From Flavimobilis sp052324925 (GTDB lineage Bacteria > Actinomycetota > Actinomycetes > Actinomycetales > Cellulomonadaceae), in NCBI GenBank assembly GCA_052324925.1, contig JBQPRE010000006.1: a DNA stretch of 64,000 nt. One strand, written 5' to 3'. The stretch's first letter is position 1; every line of letters begins with the position of its first letter. The notes beneath the pieces are model-generated. The model worked only from the letters and a program-made list of their open reading frames with translations. It searched no databases and was not told where the DNA came from. Positions 16,357-24,362 of this stretch are shown here, piece by piece. A program made the position numbers and the translations under genes.

Positions 16357-17517
16357 GTGCCCTCCGCAACTCGGTCCTCCCGCCACGCCCACGTCCGTCG
16401 TGACCACCGCGCGCTGCGCGCCGTCGGGCTCACGGTCGCCGGCGTTCTCGCCTTCGGTGGAACCGCCGCCGCGATGGTCAACTACGACCTCCAGCGCTCG
16501 CTCAACGTCCAGGACATCGACGGGCTGCTCGGCACGGACCGTCCGACTCTCGTCGAGGACCCGACCGACCCGTACGCGGGCAAGCAGCTGAACATCCTCG
16601 TCATGGGGACCGACATGCGCGACGCCGAGAACGCGGCGCTCGCCGGCGACGCCGACACGATGGCGTCGGACACGACGATGATCGTGCACATCTCGGGCGA
16701 CCGGAAGCACGTCGAGGTCGTCTCGATCCCGCGTGACTCGATGGTCGAGATGCCCTCGTGCACGACCGGCGACGGCGGGACCTCGTACGCGAGCAGCTAC
16801 GCGATGTTCAACTCGGCGTTCGCGATCGGTGCGGGCAGCACCCAGAACCTCGAGACGGCCGCCGCCTGCACGGTCAAGACCGTCGAGCACCTCACCGGGG
16901 TCCGCATCACAAGCCACGTCGTGCTGAAGATGACGGGCGTCGTCGACGTCGTCGACGCGCTCGACGGCGTCGAGGTCACGCTCGACCAGCCCATCAAGGG
17001 CGACCCGCGGTACACGAAGATCGACCTCCCTGCGGGCAAGCAGACGCTCGACGGCAAGACGGCGATCGAGTTCCTGCGCGTGCGCAAGGGTCCCGGCATG
17101 GATGGCTCGGACCTCGGCCGCATCACGCGGCAGCAGTTCTTCCTCAACGCGATGGCCGACCAGATGCTCTCGCAGAACCTCGTGACCGACTCCCCCAAGC
17201 TCTACGCAGTCGTCAAGTCAGTCCTCGGTGCGATGAGCACGAGCGCAGACCTCGGCACGACGTCAGCCCTTGCGGGCCTCGCCTTCTCGCTCCAGCACAT
17301 CCGCATGGACGACGTCGTCTTCACCGAGCTGCCCCTCGCGGCGGACCCGCGCGACAAGAACCGCGTCGTGTGGCGTCCCGAGGCCGACGCGATCTGGCAG
17401 CGCATCATCGCGGACGAGCCCGCCCCCTCGTCGTCGGACGACCAGAAGGGCGAGCAGGACGGCTCCGCGGACGAGCCGAGCGGCTCTACGACCGCGGGGG
17501 CCTCAGCCACGAGCTGA
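16357..17517 (+). CDS. LytR-CpsA-Psr (LCP) family cell-wall glycopolymer ligase
   Basis: A 386-residue membrane-anchored LCP protein. An N-terminal Arg-rich tail and one membrane segment (about residues 22-42) precede the LCP domain: NILVMGTDMRD near residue 79, SDTTMIVHI, VSIPRDSMVEMP with the catalytic Arg/Asp region, and FLRVRKGPGMDGSDLGRITRQQ near 240. LCP enzymes move lipid-linked glycopolymers onto peptidoglycan outside the cell. The C-terminal tail is Ser/Asp-rich and probably disordered. The GTG start has TAAGTT exactly six bases before it and no ribosome site, so a leaderless transcript is likely. It ends before the shared terminator at 17547. Confidence 0.93.
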   Translation: MPSATRSSRHAHVRRDHRALRAVGLTVAGVLAFGGTAAAMVNYDLQRSLNVQDIDGLLGTDRPTLVEDPTDPYAGKQLNILVMGTDMRDAENAALAGDADTMASDTTMIVHISGDRKHVEVVSIPRDSMVEMPSCTTGDGGTSYASSYAMFNSAFAIGAGSTQNLETAAACTVKTVEHLTGVRITSHVVLKMTGVVDVVDALDGVEVTLDQPIKGDPRYTKIDLPAGKQTLDGKTAIEFLRVRKGPGMDGSDLGRITRQQFFLNAMADQMLSQNLVTDSPKLYAVVKSVLGAMSTSADLGTTSALAGLAFSLQHIRMDDVVFTELPLAADPRDKNRVVWRPEADAIWQRIIADEPAPSSSDDQKGEQDGSADEPSGSTTAGASATS

Positions 17518-17546
17518 GTGCTCCCCCGCACCACCCCCAGCAGACA

Positions 17547-17583
17547 CGTCGGCCCCGTCATCCTCACGATGACGGGGCCGACG
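17547..17583. terminator. Bidirectional terminator between the LCP gene and purA
   Basis: Perfect 16-bp stem (17547-17562 with 17568-17583) and a five-base loop CTCAC, in the convergent gap between the LCP stop (17517) and the purA stop (17621). Confidence 0.88.
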
Positions 17584-17620
17584 GACGTTGGACGGGTGCG
17601 GGCCGCGCCCGTGGTGCTGC

Positions 17621-18904
17621 TCAGACGAGCGCGTGACGCACGATTGTCGCCTCACGGTCGGGACCCACGCCGATGACGCTCATGCGCGAGCCCGACATGG
17701 CCTCGAGCGCGAGGACGTACGCCTGGGCGTTCGCCGGGAGCTCCTCGAACGTGCGGGCACCCGAGATGTCCTCGGTCCAGCCGGGGAAGTACTCGAGGAT
17801 CGGCTTCGCGTGGTGGAAGTCGGACTGGTTGAGCGGCATCTCGTCGAAACGCACGCCGCCGACGTCGTACGCGACGCACACGGGGATCTGCTCGAGGCCC
17901 GTGAGGACGTCAAGCTTCGTGAGCGCAAAGTCCGTGAGGCCGTTGACGCGGGACGAGTAACGCGCGATGACGGCGTCGTACCAGCCGCAGCGGCGGGGAC
18001 GGCCGGTGGTCACACCGAACTCGCCGCCCGTCGTCCGCAGGAACTCACCCATCTCGTCGAAGAGCTCGGTCGGGAACGGGCCTTCGCCGACGCGCGTCGT
18101 GTACGCCTTGATGACGCCGACGACTCGGTCGATCCGAGTGGGGCCGACGCCCGAGCCCGTGCACACGCCGCCCGCGGTCGCGTTCGACGACGTGACGAAC
18201 GGGTAGGTGCCGTGGTCGACGTCGAGCATCGTCGCCTGGCCACCCTCGAAGAGGACGGTCTTGCCGGCGTCGAGCGCCTCGTTGAGGACGCGCGAGGTGT
18301 CGGCCACCATGGGGCGCAGTCGCTCTGCGTACTGGAGCAGCTCAGCAACCGTCTCGTCGACCGTGATCGCGCGGCGGTTGTAGACCTTGACCAGGAGGTG
18401 GTTCTTCTGGTCGAGCGACCCCTCGATCTTCTGACGCAGGATCTTCTCGTCGAAGAGGTCCTGGACGCGCAGGCCGACGCGGTTGATCTTGTCCGCGTAC
18501 GCGGGGCCGATCCCGCGGCCGGTCGTACCGATGCGACGCTTGCCGAGGAAGCGCTCGGAGACCTTGTCGAGAGTGCGGTGGAACGGCGCGATGACGTGCG
18601 CTGCGGACGACACGAGCAGGCGCGAGACGTCGACGCCGCGCGCGATGAGCGCGTCGAGCTCCTCGAAGAGCACCTCGATGTCAACGACGACACCGTTGCC
18701 GATGACGGGCGTGACGCCAGGCGAGAGAATGCCGGAGGGCAGGAGGTGAAGCGCGTACTTCTCGCTCCCGACGACCACCGTGTGGCCGGCGTTGTTGCCA
18801 CCGTTGAACTTCACGACATAGTCGACCTGGGAGCCGAGCTGGTCCGTCGCCTTGCCCTTGCCTTCGTCGCCCCACTGGGCACCGACGACCACGATCGCTG
18901 GCAT
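17621..18904 (-). CDS. purA: Adenylosuccinate synthetase PurA
   Basis: A 427-residue enzyme, full family length, that joins IMP and aspartate with GTP to give adenylosuccinate. The start PAIVVVGAQWGDEGKGK carries the GDEGKGK loop; GGNNAGHTVV, GTTGRGIGPAY and RVGEGPFPTE are the other family signatures. The ATG at 18904 begins directly before the first beta strand; upstream in-frame codons have no support. A TAGACT element (complement of 18995-19000) could be the -10 with a leader of about 84 bases. Together with purS, purQ and purDC it makes this a purine-rich region, though the genes are in separate transcripts. Confidence 0.97.
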   Translation of the reverse strand: MPAIVVVGAQWGDEGKGKATDQLGSQVDYVVKFNGGNNAGHTVVVGSEKYALHLLPSGILSPGVTPVIGNGVVVDIEVLFEELDALIARGVDVSRLLVSSAAHVIAPFHRTLDKVSERFLGKRRIGTTGRGIGPAYADKINRVGLRVQDLFDEKILRQKIEGSLDQKNHLLVKVYNRRAITVDETVAELLQYAERLRPMVADTSRVLNEALDAGKTVLFEGGQATMLDVDHGTYPFVTSSNATAGGVCTGSGVGPTRIDRVVGVIKAYTTRVGEGPFPTELFDEMGEFLRTTGGEFGVTTGRPRRCGWYDAVIARYSSRVNGLTDFALTKLDVLTGLEQIPVCVAYDVGGVRFDEMPLNQSDFHHAKPILEYFPGWTEDISGARTFEELPANAQAYVLALEAMSGSRMSVIGVGPDREATIVRHALV

Positions 18905-19069
18905 GTGGATCACCGCTTCCGAAGCTGTCCTCGTGACGGCGGGGCGGCTGCGCCTCTCACCGGGGGCCGGCGACAGCGGCCGGGATCCCACGCGAGTCTA
19001 CCGGAACGACCCGCCCGTCGACCCGGTCCACAGGTCCCCTGAGATGCACTGGCGTGCGCCGGGCATGGC

Positions 19070-19507
19070 TCAGCGGAGCGCGTCGACCGCCGCTGCGTCG
19101 GTTCCGCAGTCGTGGAGGAAGCCTGCGCACCTCTCAGCCTCGTCCGTCTCACCGATCGCCTCGGCGGCACGGGCAAGCCCGTCGAGCGCCCGGAGGAAGC
19201 CCTGGTTCGGCTCGTGGTCGAGGGGCACGGCGCCCACGCCGCGCCAGCCGGCGCGCCGCAGCGCGTCGAGCCCGCGGTGGTAGCCGGTGCGCGCGAAGGC
19301 GTAGGAGGCGACGGCATCGTCGTCGAGCGTCTCCTCGGCGAGGAGCGCCCACACGAGCGACGACGACGGGACCGCGCGGGCCGCGTCGCGCGCACTCGTG
19401 CCCGACGCGAGCAGTGCGCGCGCGTCGGCGTCGGCGCCCTGCTCGGGAAGCCGGGTGACGATCTCACCGAGGTCGATGCGCTGGGGACGGACGGGAGAGG
19501 AGCTCAT
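19070..19507 (-). CDS. DUF3151 family protein
   Basis: A 145-residue protein of the actinobacterial DUF3151 family: VWALLAEETLDDDAVASYAF near the middle, GYHRGLDALRRAGWRG, and HEPNQGFLRALDGLARAA, helical throughout like a TPR remnant. Function unknown. In many actinobacteria it lies between fbaA and purA, as here, except that a STAS/phosphatase cassette separates it from fbaA. CACGAT lies exactly six bases before the ATG, so it may be leaderless. There is no hairpin before purA, so purA could be partly co-transcribed. Confidence 0.85.
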   Translation of the reverse strand: MSSSPVRPQRIDLGEIVTRLPEQGADADARALLASGTSARDAARAVPSSSLVWALLAEETLDDDAVASYAFARTGYHRGLDALRRAGWRGVGAVPLDHEPNQGFLRALDGLARAAEAIGETDEAERCAGFLHDCGTDAAAVDALR

Positions 19508-19633
19508 GGCGCCATCGTGCCACGGGCCTTCGCGGCACGGGCGCGTCCCGTCGCGGCCCGCGCGGACCCTGGGTACGCTCGTCGCACCATCGCGGGGGTC
19601 ACCCGCTCGTTCGACGAAGGAAGCCACGAACCG

Positions 19634-19969
19634 ATGATCCAGATCGCCACGTCGCCCGCGACGACGACGTTGACGATCACGGGAGATCTTGATCTCGCAG
19701 AACGCGATCAGTTCCCCGAGATCACGGCACGCGTCGTCGGGCTTCGCCGCCAGCTGCTCGTGCTCGACATGTGCGGCGTGACTTTCATGGACTCGACCGG
19801 TGCGGCGTTCCTCATCGCGCTCGCCGACGCCGGCCGCCGCCGCGGCGGCGCGACCGTCCTGCGGGGCTGCGACGAGCGCGACCTGTTCGTGCTCGAGGTG
19901 TGCGGCGCGCTCGAGCTGTTCCGGATCGACACCGATCACGCCTGCGCACGCGACGACGCCTCGACGTGA
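19634..19969 (+). CDS. STAS-domain anti-sigma factor antagonist (first copy)
   Basis: A 111-residue single STAS domain. TLTITGDLDLAERDQFPEI starts the fold, and FMDSTGAAFL holds the conserved phosphorylatable Ser54 of SpoIIAA/RsbV-type antagonists. GGATVLRGCDERDLFVLEV follows. When unphosphorylated such proteins bind an anti-sigma kinase and free its sigma factor. The ATG has AAGGAAG eleven bases upstream. It is divergent from the DUF3151 gene and converges on the large phosphatase gene at 19998, whose PP2C domain is the natural activator. No sigma factor gene lies nearby. Confidence 0.9.
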   Translation: MIQIATSPATTTLTITGDLDLAERDQFPEITARVVGLRRQLLVLDMCGVTFMDSTGAAFLIALADAGRRRGGATVLRGCDERDLFVLEVCGALELFRIDTDHACARDDAST

Positions 19970-19997
19970 CCACGCCCGCGGGTGCGGCGGGCTCGGG

Positions 19998-22184
19998 TCA
20001 GTGCGCGCGGAGGCGCGCCCAGACGATCTTGCCCTCGTCAGCCGCCCGCCATCCCCAGTCGGCAAGCCGGTCGACGATCTGCACCCCGTAGCCACCGACG
20101 CCGTGCGGGTGCCCGTCAAGCTTGACGGGGGGCGCCGGATTCGCGTCCTCGACCTCGATGCGCAAGCCGTCACCCGTGTCGAAGAGCCGCAGCTCGACTG
20201 TGCCCCAGCCGTGCAGGACCGCGTTCGCGACGAGCTCTGAGACCACGAGCTCGGCGTCCGCGACCTCCGCGATCCCCCACGCAGCGCACGTGCGCAGCAC
20301 AGCATGCCGCGAGCGCCCGATCGCCGCCGGCTCCGACGGCATCGACCACCGCCGCGAGCGCGGGCCCGCAGCCGTCACCGCCGTGCGGGACCCTTCGTGA
20401 GGCAGGCGCACGACGACGACGGCGACGTCGTCCTCGGGGGCGTCGGCGAGAGCCGCGAGCAGCTCCTCGCCGATGCCTGCGGCATCCTGCGCCTGGGTGC
20501 CCGCGGCGACCGTGAGGAGCGCCTCGAGGCCCGCGCGCAGTGGCCGTTCCCGGCGTTCGATGAGGCCGTCCGTGTACAGGATGAGCGTGTCGCCCGGCAC
20601 GAGGACCGCACGGCCGCCCGTGCGGGCGCGCCTGCCGAACCCGATGAGCGCGCCCGTGCCCTGCGCGAGCTGCGTCGCCTGCCCGTCGCGCACGAGAACG
20701 GCGGGGAGGTGCCCCGCGCGCGCATACTCGAAGACCCACGAGCCGGGCGCCCCGACCCGGGGGACGAGCGTCCCGTAGACCGCGCTCGCTGCACGCGGTG
20801 CACGCATGCCCCGCATGAGCTGGTCGGTGCGATCGAGCACGGACGCGGGCGATCCGCCCTCGAACGCGTACGCGCGCACGACGGAGCGCAGCTGGCCCAT
20901 GAGTGCGGCTGCCTCGACGTCGTGCCCGACGACGTCGCCGACGACGACGCCCGCGACCCCGGGGGCGACCTCGAGGACGTCGTACCAGTCGCCGCCGACC
21001 TGCGCGTGGGCGACCGACGGCGCGTAGTACGTCCACAGGTCGAGGCCGTCGATGTCCACCTGCCGGGGCAGGAGCGAGCGTTGCATCGTCTCGGCGAGCT
21101 CGTGCTCACGCGCGTAGAGGCGCGCGTTGTCGAGGGCGAGGCCCACGCGACGCACGACGACGTCGAGCACCTGCTCGAGCTCGTCGGACATACGCGGCTC
21201 GCCCGTCGTCTCGCGCACCGAGTGCGCGAGAACGGCGAGGACCGAGCGGGAGCCGTGCACCCCGACGATCCTCACGTGACCGGACACGAGGGAGAGACCT
21301 GGGTCGGCTGCGATCACCTGCTCCTGGATGAGCGCGGCCGCGCTCTCCTCGGGGTAGGCGACGGTGAGGTCGACCATCGCCTCGGTCTGCACCCCGGCGA
21401 GGACGCGGTCCACCTCGTGCGCACCCGTGCGGTCGCCCGGTGGGACGCGTCGTAGGCCGCGGCGCCGCGATCGACTCGGATGGTGCGCCTCGGTCCGCGC
21501 TGTTCCCTGTCCGACGAGCCGCAGCCCGCCGTCGACGAGGAACGCGCCGGCCCAGGGCACGAGGCCGGGGGTGAGCAGGGCGGTCACCTGGACGAGCGCT
21601 TCCTCCGGGTCGGGCTCGGCAAGAAGATCGGACACGCGCGACAGAAGAGCCAGGTGGAGGCGCGCACGGCGTTCAGCGCGCATGGAGTCCCGCAGGTGGA
21701 CGCTGCGCTGGACCGTTCCCGTGACGTCAGAGAACGACGCGACCCACAGCTCGGCGGCATCGCCGCCCGCCACCGTCCCGGTCTCCGTCAGGACGGGGAC
21801 CGCGCTGGCGGTGCCGTCGGCCGGGACCGCGGTGACCGCCAGCGCGAGCCATACCCGGGCGCCGTCGGGGCGGCTGAACGGCAGGGTGAGCGACGCGGTC
21901 TGGCCTGCGCGCACCTCACGGGCGAACGAGGCGACCCCGACCTCGGACCATTGGTTCGAGTAGAAGAGCCTGGGCTCCAGACCCACGACCTCGTGAGCCT
22001 CATAGCCCGTGATCTGTGAGAACACGTCATTGACCCAGAGCATGCGGACGACGCCGTCGCGCACGCCCAAAACAGTGAGTCCCACGCCGACGTACTGCGC
22101 GGCCAGGCCGCGAAGGTCGCTCAGCATCGCGTCGGGAGCGTCGCTGGACGGCTCAGCCCGCGGCCGTCCCTCCTGCTCGTCCAC
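19998..22184 (-). CDS. PAS-GAF-SpoIIE phosphatase-HATPase signalling protein (RsbU/RsbW-like)
   Basis: A 728-residue regulator. In order: PAS domain (about 25-140, LWVNDVFSQITGYEAHEVVG), GAF-like domain (about 175-365), PP2C-type SpoIIE phosphatase (about 395-595; GGDWYDVLEV, GDVVGHDVEAAALM, LYTDGLIERRERP, EDDVAVVVV), and a C-terminal RsbW-like ATPase (about 610-728) with N box ELVVSELVANAVLHG and glycine loop GGYGVQIVDRLADWGW. It thus combines phosphatase and anti-sigma-kinase modules in one protein, suited to switch the flanking STAS proteins. The GTG at 22184 is chosen because GAGGGG lies upstream and the preceding residues look non-coding. TACCCT (complement of 22224-22229) may be its -10. 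Confidence 0.9.
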   Translation of the reverse strand: MDEQEGRPRAEPSSDAPDAMLSDLRGLAAQYVGVGLTVLGVRDGVVRMLWVNDVFSQITGYEAHEVVGLEPRLFYSNQWSEVGVASFAREVRAGQTASLTLPFSRPDGARVWLALAVTAVPADGTASAVPVLTETGTVAGGDAAELWVASFSDVTGTVQRSVHLRDSMRAERRARLHLALLSRVSDLLAEPDPEEALVQVTALLTPGLVPWAGAFLVDGGLRLVGQGTARTEAHHPSRSRRRGLRRVPPGDRTGAHEVDRVLAGVQTEAMVDLTVAYPEESAAALIQEQVIAADPGLSLVSGHVRIVGVHGSRSVLAVLAHSVRETTGEPRMSDELEQVLDVVVRRVGLALDNARLYAREHELAETMQRSLLPRQVDIDGLDLWTYYAPSVAHAQVGGDWYDVLEVAPGVAGVVVGDVVGHDVEAAALMGQLRSVVRAYAFEGGSPASVLDRTDQLMRGMRAPRAASAVYGTLVPRVGAPGSWVFEYARAGHLPAVLVRDGQATQLAQGTGALIGFGRRARTGGRAVLVPGDTLILYTDGLIERRERPLRAGLEALLTVAAGTQAQDAAGIGEELLAALADAPEDDVAVVVVRLPHEGSRTAVTAAGPRSRRWSMPSEPAAIGRSRHAVLRTCAAWGIAEVADAELVVSELVANAVLHGWGTVELRLFDTGDGLRIEVEDANPAPPVKLDGHPHGVGGYGVQIVDRLADWGWRAADEGKIVWARLRAH

Positions 22185-22331
22185 GCCCCTGCCCCCTCGC
22201 GCCGTGTCAACCGTGTCTTCGGCAGGGTACTTGGCCTGCGGCTCCGATGTTCGAAGCTGCCCGCTCCGTGTGCCGCACGGGCGCGCCGGCCGCGGCCGAC
22301 GTCGGGCGATCTCCCGCGACGCGAGGGCCAT

Positions 22332-22387
22332 GACGTGCGAGGATTCGACCGAGGGCCGCGACGTGCAAAGATTCGATCGAGGACCCG
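22332..22387. repeat. Tandem 28-bp repeat before the second STAS gene
   Basis: Two head-to-tail copies (22332-22359 and 22360-22387) match at 22 of 28 positions, and the first four differences are transitions. Both contain GATTCGA-y-CGAGG. They end 23 bp before the GTG at 22411, so they overlap the likely promoter or operator. Confidence 0.7.
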
Positions 22388-22410
22388 ACCCAGGACGTGA
22401 GGAGCATGCA

Positions 22411-22833
22411 GTGCGCGACGAGACTTCCGCCGACAACACCGCCCCCGCTCAGGAGGAGCCAGGGACGCTCCACGTGCTCGTGGGTGCGACACGCACCCGC
22501 ATCGTCCTCTCGGGCGAGATCGATGCGAATCTCGCCCAGGAGTTCAGCGACGCGATGGCTGACGCCCAGGAGATCGGGCTGCCCGTCGAGGTCGACGCGC
22601 ACCATGTGACCTTCATGGATTCCTCGGGCGTCGCGTTCCTCGCGCGCCTCGCCTCCCAGACGTCGCAGAAGGTGCGCGTGCTGCGGGCCCCGCAGACCAT
22701 GCGGTTCTTGCTCGAGGTCACGCGCGTCGGCGAGCTTGTCGAGATCCTCGACGAGGACCCGGGCTTCGAGTTTGCGCCGATCGACGAGTTCACGATCGAG
22801 CGCCTGCCGGGGCAGGTCTTCCCGCCGCGCTGA
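22411..22833 (+). CDS. STAS-domain anti-sigma factor antagonist (second copy)
   Basis: A 140-residue protein with one STAS domain: TRIVLSGEIDANLAQEFSDA, then FMDSSGVAFLARL with phosphorylatable Ser71/Ser72, and a C-terminal acidic extension (VEILDEDPGFEFAPIDEF). The GTG start at 22411 has AGGAG six bases upstream; an ATG at 22406 is out of frame. It is transcribed away from the phosphatase gene across the 226-bp divergent region. The extra C-terminal tail and sequence distance from the first copy suggest it has a different partner. Confidence 0.9.
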   Translation: MRDETSADNTAPAQEEPGTLHVLVGATRTRIVLSGEIDANLAQEFSDAMADAQEIGLPVEVDAHHVTFMDSSGVAFLARLASQTSQKVRVLRAPQTMRFLLEVTRVGELVEILDEDPGFEFAPIDEFTIERLPGQVFPPR

Positions 22834-22939
22834 CGCGTGACGCGGCCGACTCCGCAAGCCGACCGCCTATGACGTCGAAAAAGTCGCGAGGTACTACTGA
22901 TGTCACGCCGACTATCCCGTGTACGAGTCGGAAGGCGAG

Positions 22940-23092
22940 GTGAGTGAAGCGGCGGACACGGTCGTCCGAGGCATCGTGAGGTCCTCGACGAGCGACGTCG
23001 TTCCCCTGGTACCTGACATGGAAGGCGGCGCTCCTCGCAAAGGGCCACGGGCCTCGAGCCTCGCCGAGGCCGAGGAGGCCTTCACCGGCTAG
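22940..23092 (+). CDS. Small hypothetical protein (50 aa), weak
   Basis: GTG start with GGAAGG a few bases upstream; the product begins VSEAADTVVRGIVRSSTSDV and ends AEAEEAFTG. It has no membrane segment, Cys residues or known motif. The third-base GC preference is only moderate. It could be a small regulator or chance; nothing beyond the start site and position before a terminator supports it. Confidence 0.3.
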   Translation: MSEAADTVVRGIVRSSTSDVVPLVPDMEGGAPRKGPRASSLAEAEEAFTG

Positions 23093-23100
23093 CTCGCCGC

Positions 23101-23121
23101 GACGCACGACGCACGACGCAC
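23101..23121. repeat. Three tandem copies of GACGCAC
   Basis: Three exact 7-base copies lie directly before the terminator at 23123. Probably a slippage-prone tract without function. Confidence 0.6.
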
Positions 23122-23122
23122 G

Positions 23123-23156
23123 AAGGCTCCCACCCCCTCGCGGGGGTGGGAGCCTT
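23123..23156. terminator. Terminator after fbaA (and for the + strand upstream)
   Basis: Perfect 15-bp stem (23123-23137 with 23142-23156) and a TCGC loop, 38 bp past the fbaA stop in its direction of transcription. The arms end AAGG/CCTT, giving a short A or T end on either strand. Confidence 0.88.
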
Positions 23157-23193
23157 CGAGGCTCAAGTGGCCGTCAGGCCGCGACCGTGAGGG

Positions 23194-24213
23194 TCAGAGC
23201 TTCTGACCGGCCGAGCGGAGCTGCTGGGCGGCCTCGACGATGCGCGCGGCCATGCCGGCCTCGGCGAGCTTGCCCCAGGCGCGCGGGTCGTACGCCTTCT
23301 TGTTGCCGACCTCACCGTCAACCTTGAGGACGCCGTCGTAGTTGCGGAAGAAGTGGTCCGCGACGGGACGCGAGAACGCGTACTGGGTGTCGGTGTCGAC
23401 GTTCATCTTGATGACGCCGTTGTCGACCGCCTCGGCGATCTCAGCGGCGGTCGAGCCCGAGCCACCGTGGAAGACGAGGTCGAACGGGTTCTCCTTGCCG
23501 ATGACCGCGGCGACGCCGTCCTGGATCTCCTTGAGGAGGGCCGGACGGAGCTTGACGGCACCCGACTTGTAGACACCGTGGACGTTGCCGAACGTCAGAG
23601 CCGTGAGGTAACGGCCCTTCTCGCCCGTGCCGAGGGCGCGAACCGTCGCGAGACCGTCCTCAACCGTCGTGTAGAGCTTCTCGTTGATCTCGGCCTCGTG
23701 ACCGTCTTCCTCGCCACCGACGACGCCGACCTCGATCTCGAGGATCGTGCGGGCCGCCTGCGAGAGCTCGAGGAGCTCTTCAGCGATGACGAGGTTCTCG
23801 GCGAGCGGAACCGTCGAGCCGTCGAACATGTGCGACTGGAACGTCGGGTTCTTGCCGGCCTTGACCTGCTCGGCCTCGATCGCGAGGAGCGGACGCACCC
23901 ACGAGTCAAGGTTGGCGGCGGTGCAGTGGTCGGTGTGAAGAGCGATCGTCACGCCGTAGTTCTTTGCGACCTCGGTCGCGTAGGCGGCGAGGGCGAGCGA
24001 GCCCGAGACGCGGTCCTTGATCGTCGAGCCGGACGCGTACTCGGCACCGCCGACCGACACCTGGATGATGCCGTCGCTCTCCGCCTCGGCGAAGCCCTGG
24101 ATGGCAGCCGTGACAGTCTGCGAGGACGTGATGTTGACGGCGGGGTAGGCGAACTTGCCAGCCTTCGCCCGGTCGATCATCTCGGCGTAGACCTCGGGGG
24201 TTGCGATGGCCAT
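23194..24213 (-). CDS. fbaA: Class II fructose-bisphosphate aldolase
   Basis: A 339-residue zinc aldolase that splits fructose-1,6-bisphosphate in glycolysis. Zinc and catalytic motifs are visible: ALHTDHCTAANL near residue 92, EIEVGVVGGEEDGHEAE near 165, LTFGNVHGVYKSG near 207, FHGGSGSTAAEI near 249 and KMNVDTDTQYAFSRP near 270. The length matches the actinobacterial class IIA form. The ATG has AGGAGA upstream. It lies upstream of DUF3151 and purA in transcriptional order, the common actinobacterial neighbourhood. Confidence 0.97.
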   Translation of the reverse strand: MAIATPEVYAEMIDRAKAGKFAYPAVNITSSQTVTAAIQGFAEAESDGIIQVSVGGAEYASGSTIKDRVSGSLALAAYATEVAKNYGVTIALHTDHCTAANLDSWVRPLLAIEAEQVKAGKNPTFQSHMFDGSTVPLAENLVIAEELLELSQAARTILEIEVGVVGGEEDGHEAEINEKLYTTVEDGLATVRALGTGEKGRYLTALTFGNVHGVYKSGAVKLRPALLKEIQDGVAAVIGKENPFDLVFHGGSGSTAAEIAEAVDNGVIKMNVDTDTQYAFSRPVADHFFRNYDGVLKVDGEVGNKKAYDPRAWGKLAEAGMAARIVEAAQQLRSAGQKL

Positions 24214-24341
24214 GAAGAGTCTCCTGTTGAACGTGGGGTTTCTACGGAACTTCCGAGGGATAGTTTCTCACGTTCCCCGCCGCGAGCGTTGGGCCGTTCG
24301 GCCTGCGGTCGTCCGACGTCCGTCCGCTCCGTGAACGGGGC

Positions 24342-24358
24342 GTCCCGGGAGCCGGGAC
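24342..24358 (-). terminator. Short hairpin after the ABC-F gene
   Basis: A 7-bp stem GTCCCGG/CCGGGAC with a three-base loop, four bases past the ABC-F stop. Short but well placed; a moderate terminator candidate. Confidence 0.45.
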
Positions 24359-24362
24359 CGCC

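Larger units (their letters stand above)
22834..23193. other. Gap between the second STAS gene and fbaA
   Basis: 360 bases with no recognised gene. It contains a 50-codon possible ORF (22940-23092), three tandem 7-mers and a strong terminator at 23123-23156. GC and codon bias at 22850-22920 are lower than in the neighbours. Confidence 0.6.

Noticed and set aside
20304..21455. Long plus-strand open frame opposite the PAS-GAF-PP2C gene
   Set aside because: An Arg/Ala/Asp/His-rich translation typical of antisense frames in GC-rich DNA; the minus strand encodes a complete recognised multidomain protein.
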